From the NCBI GenBank assembly GCA_001804315.1, contig MHFT01000107.1, forward strand, positions 1 through 35,615: a stretch of 35,615 bases of DNA, written 5' to 3'. This DNA is from Omnitrophica bacterium RIFCSPLOWO2_12_FULL_50_11. Its GTDB lineage: Bacteria > Omnitrophota > Omnitrophia > Omnitrophales > Danuiimicrobiaceae. The translations under genes were made by a program, and so were the position numbers. The notes under the pieces were generated by a model. The model was not told the origin of the DNA. It made no database searches and was given only the letters and a program-made list of their open reading frames with translations. Every line of letters begins with the position of its first letter. The first letter of the stretch is position 1. This document shows positions 33,377-35,615 of this stretch, piece by piece.

Positions 33377-34909
33377 TTATGCTGCCGCTTGCGATGCTGC
33401 TTCAATCTGCTTCAACTTCTCCGCAATATCTGGCTCCACAACAATTTTCAAGAAGCTTTCGACGACTCTTGGGTCAAACTGACTCCCCGAATTGGCTTTC
33501 ATTTCTGCGATCGCGTCCTGGACACTTCGGACTCGCCGATAGGGTCGGCGCGACACCATGGCCATAAAGGAATCTACCACGAAAACGATTCTTCCGCCAA
33601 TGGGTATTTCTTCTCCCTTCAACTTGCTCGGGTAACCTTTCCCGTCATAACGTTCATGGTGATGCAAAATGGTTGGGATGAGAGGTCGGAGCGAGCTAAT
33701 TTGGCCTAAAATCTCAGCACCCCGTGACGGATGTCGCATCACCTCCTCAAATTCTTGTCTCGTTAGTTTGTCTCTCTTGTAAAGAATTCGATCTGGCGTC
33801 CCCACATGTCCCGCATCGATGAGGTAGGTCGCGCGGTGGAGGTTCGTCAGGTCTGCTTCCGACAGTCCTAAATCACGACCCATCCGATAAGCGATCTCGC
33901 CGAAAAGCGGCAAGTGGATATGGTCTCCGGAAAAGCTCAGTTCCAGCAATTCGTTAATCGTTTTGATGCTTCCGATGGTGAGGCGTTCTGTCTCCTCAAA
34001 TAGCTGGGCATTTTTAATTGCTACAACGGACTGTTCCGAAAGCGTTTTCAAAATTTCTAAGTCGGTACTCGTAAAGGCTGTTGCATCGATCTTATCCCGA
34101 AGGGCAACAACACCCACCACATCTTCTTCAATAAAGGGAACGCATACACACGTCCGGCTGCAATGGAACTCGGCCGTGTCTGCCACATGTCCTTCGATAC
34201 CCTGTCCGACTTTAATCCGTTTTTTCGCAGACTTCCGTTCCCCCAAAGCGAACTCAAGGGTCAAATAACTCCGATCTTTATCGAGTAGATATAAATCGCA
34301 TCGTCTTGCTTTCAACACTTGGGCACACAACCGTCCGATACGCGGCAGCAACTCAGCCAAACCGGTCGAAGAGGCCATCACACGATGCACAGAATGAATG
34401 GTAGAAAGAGCGAGGGCACGAGGGTGAACCGTTTCATAAAAATTGTGAAGCTCAAAGGTCCGATAAGCCAGTTCTACTTCAGACTGTATCAAACGATTGA
34501 ACAACGATAGATACGGCGCAATTTGCTCTTCCCTCCTCCCGATGCTACTTAAAACCAGAAAACCTTTTAAACGGCCTAGATACATCAGCGCCCATACGGC
34601 GCTGGGCGTTCCAAACGCGCGCTCATAAAATTTAGGGAGTTTCTCCACTTCTTCAGCATCAGTCACGAGCCGCTGAACATTCTTCTGGAGGAAAACAGTG
34701 CTCGTTTTCTGCCTTTCACGCCACTTGGCGTAAAAAGAGCACCTTCCCTTTCGATCGAGTCGGATGAATCTCGGCCCTTCTTCTTGGAGGACCACAAGCC
34801 ATCCAACAGGCTTCCCAAAAAAGGAACAAAACTCGCGATACCCCTCCTGCCAATGGATGCTTTCAGAAAGATACCGTTCTAGAGGTGTTTTTTCTCTTGA
34901 TCGTACCAC
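33377..34909 (-). CDS. GAF plus degenerate HD-GYP signalling protein
   Basis: This 510-residue cytoplasmic protein has an N-terminal region of unknown type (about 1-160), a GAF domain (about 165-310) and a C-terminal HD-GYP domain (about 325-495). HD-GYP enzymes hydrolyse cyclic-di-GMP. The GYP part is good: HHHERYDGKGYP at about 416-427. The HD pair, normally in LHDIGK, reads LIDAGH at about 363-368, so the metal-binding His is Ile and the following Lys is His. The later DAM-type motif reads FMAM. It may be inactive and act as a receptor. The GTG start has poor ribosome-site support. It follows the dGTPase-like gene. Confidence 0.87.
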   Translation of the reverse strand: MVRSREKTPLERYLSESIHWQEGYREFCSFFGKPVGWLVVLQEEGPRFIRLDRKGRCSFYAKWRERQKTSTVFLQKNVQRLVTDAEEVEKLPKFYERAFGTPSAVWALMYLGRLKGFLVLSSIGRREEQIAPYLSLFNRLIQSEVELAYRTFELHNFYETVHPRALALSTIHSVHRVMASSTGLAELLPRIGRLCAQVLKARRCDLYLLDKDRSYLTLEFALGERKSAKKRIKVGQGIEGHVADTAEFHCSRTCVCVPFIEEDVVGVVALRDKIDATAFTSTDLEILKTLSEQSVVAIKNAQLFEETERLTIGSIKTINELLELSFSGDHIHLPLFGEIAYRMGRDLGLSEADLTNLHRATYLIDAGHVGTPDRILYKRDKLTRQEFEEVMRHPSRGAEILGQISSLRPLIPTILHHHERYDGKGYPSKLKGEEIPIGGRIVFVVDSFMAMVSRRPYRRVRSVQDAIAEMKANSGSQFDPRVVESFLKIVVEPDIAEKLKQIEAASQAAA

Positions 34910-34961
34910 AGTTGTTGGAAGTTCAACCTCTCAAAAGTGCGGGACGGCTCATCGGATCGGG

Positions 34962-35615
34962 TCAGACCCGTTCATATGGCTCAAAAAGCCGTGCGTGCTC
35001 GTCTAAAGCAAATCGATCCGTCATCCCTGCAATATAATCACAAACTGCCCGATGCAAGCCGTTCTTCTTAGTTCGACTTGCTACATCGGTCGGCAACTGC
35101 GCCGGTGTTGAAACATAAACACGAAACATCTCCTGAATGAACCGTTTCCCCTTCTCGGTCATGCGCACAACCCGATAATGATGATACAGCTGGTCCATCA
35201 GAAAACGCCTCAATTCTGCTACCTTTTTTTTGACCAAAGCTGAAAAACAAACCACCTCGGCGCCCGCCCGTTCAAAATCAGAAGGCTTCTTGATCGCAAA
35301 CCGCTTGATATTCTTAGTGGTTTCCGATATGAGGTCCCCAACCAATCGGTTCATGAGAAGCCGGATGCCCATCTTCACCTTGACGGCCTCATCCGGCCGC
35401 TCATGCTTGCTTTCAATATAACGGTTTATTTCCTGCCAAAGTTTAACTCTGCCGACATCCCGCATGTCTAGAAGACCAGCCCGTAAGCCATCGTCGAGAT
35501 CGTGGCAATGATAAGCGATCAGATCCCCGAGATCGACCACATCCGCCTCAATGGATCGGACCCTTTGTTTATCGTGCTTCTTTAATCCTTCCCGCACTTC
35601 GAAAGTTAAATTCAA
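34962..35615 (-). CDS. dgt: dGTPase-like triphosphohydrolase, C-terminal part
   Basis: Only the last 217 residues are inside the window; the gene runs off the right edge. They match the C-terminal half of the dGTP triphosphohydrolase-like (Dgt) family, which hydrolyses dNTPs to deoxynucleosides and triphosphate. The key stretch is SIEADVVDLGDLIAYHCHDLDDGLRAGLL, and the tail contains VCDYIAGMTDRFALDEHARLF, both typical. The N-terminal HD metal motif lies outside and cannot be checked. Enzymatic specificity is therefore only by family. It ends 52 bases before the HD-GYP gene. Confidence 0.88.
   Translation of the reverse strand: MNLTFEVREGLKKHDKQRVRSIEADVVDLGDLIAYHCHDLDDGLRAGLLDMRDVGRVKLWQEINRYIESKHERPDEAVKVKMGIRLLMNRLVGDLISETTKNIKRFAIKKPSDFERAGAEVVCFSALVKKKVAELRRFLMDQLYHHYRVVRMTEKGKRFIQEMFRVYVSTPAQLPTDVASRTKKNGLHRAVCDYIAGMTDRFALDEHARLFEPYERV

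Noticed and set aside
1-35615. CRISPR arrays, insertion sequences and phage attachment sites
   Set aside because: No regularly spaced repeats, transposase or integrase genes, or duplicated flanks were seen.

Overview
The window is compact bacterial chromosome of moderate G+C. It holds about 37 protein genes, almost all on the minus strand, many overlapping by 4 bases or more. There are no tRNA or rRNA genes, insertion sequences, phage genes or CRISPR arrays. Gram-negative features are a TonB/TolA-like protein, a lipoprotein, SPOR proteins and a meso-DAP-type MurE. The small basic protein at 5109-5384 belongs to a family I associate with the Planctomycetes-Verrucomicrobia-Chlamydiae (PVC) group. 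A relative of Candidatus Omnitrophota is my best guess. That is inference from gene content, not a database match.

Layout, in minus-strand reading order from the right edge. 35615-33155: the C-terminal part of a dGTPase-like protein, a GAF plus HD-GYP protein whose HD pair has decayed, and a small membrane protein. 33206-19210: a long division and cell-wall (dcw) run. It starts with an anchored exported-domain protein and a TonB/TolA-like protein, then murE-murF-mraY-murD-ftsW-murG-murC-murB-ddl-ftsQ-ftsA. mraZ, mraW (rsmH), ftsL and ftsI are missing from the 5' side and ftsZ from the 3' side. 17298-19194 is the only plus-strand block: a lexA-type repressor gene overlapping a Y-family DNA polymerase gene. 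Its promoter has both consensus hexamers, an SOS-box-like palindrome in the spacer and almost no leader.

17179-16301: a divergent lipoprotein gene, a hairpin terminator and a small coiled-coil membrane protein. 16269-8955: a promoter, then a tightly coupled series batD-batE-trpB-trpA-ruvX-M16 peptidase-rpe, followed by lepA and lepB. 6339-3802: two single-pass SPOR proteins flank a roughly 300-base non-coding stretch with strong nested inverted repeats, the PVC small basic protein and a GNAT acetyltransferase. 3774-1689: a cluster with a cyclic-di-GMP flavour (PilZ, YajQ, a small STI1-like protein, YjbQ, PilZ). Glycerol kinase closes the window.

Functionally the window covers the cytoplasmic and lipid-linked steps of peptidoglycan synthesis and their connection to the divisome, an inducible mutagenesis cassette, the last step of tryptophan synthesis, ribosome and secretion housekeeping, and probable cyclic-di-GMP reception. 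No obviously new defence or mobile system is present. The most notable items are the lexA promoter architecture, the structured stretch at 5509-5657, the truncated dcw cluster with a TonB/TolA-like gene at its head, the degenerate nucleotide motifs in FtsA, and the HD-GYP protein lacking its HD histidine.
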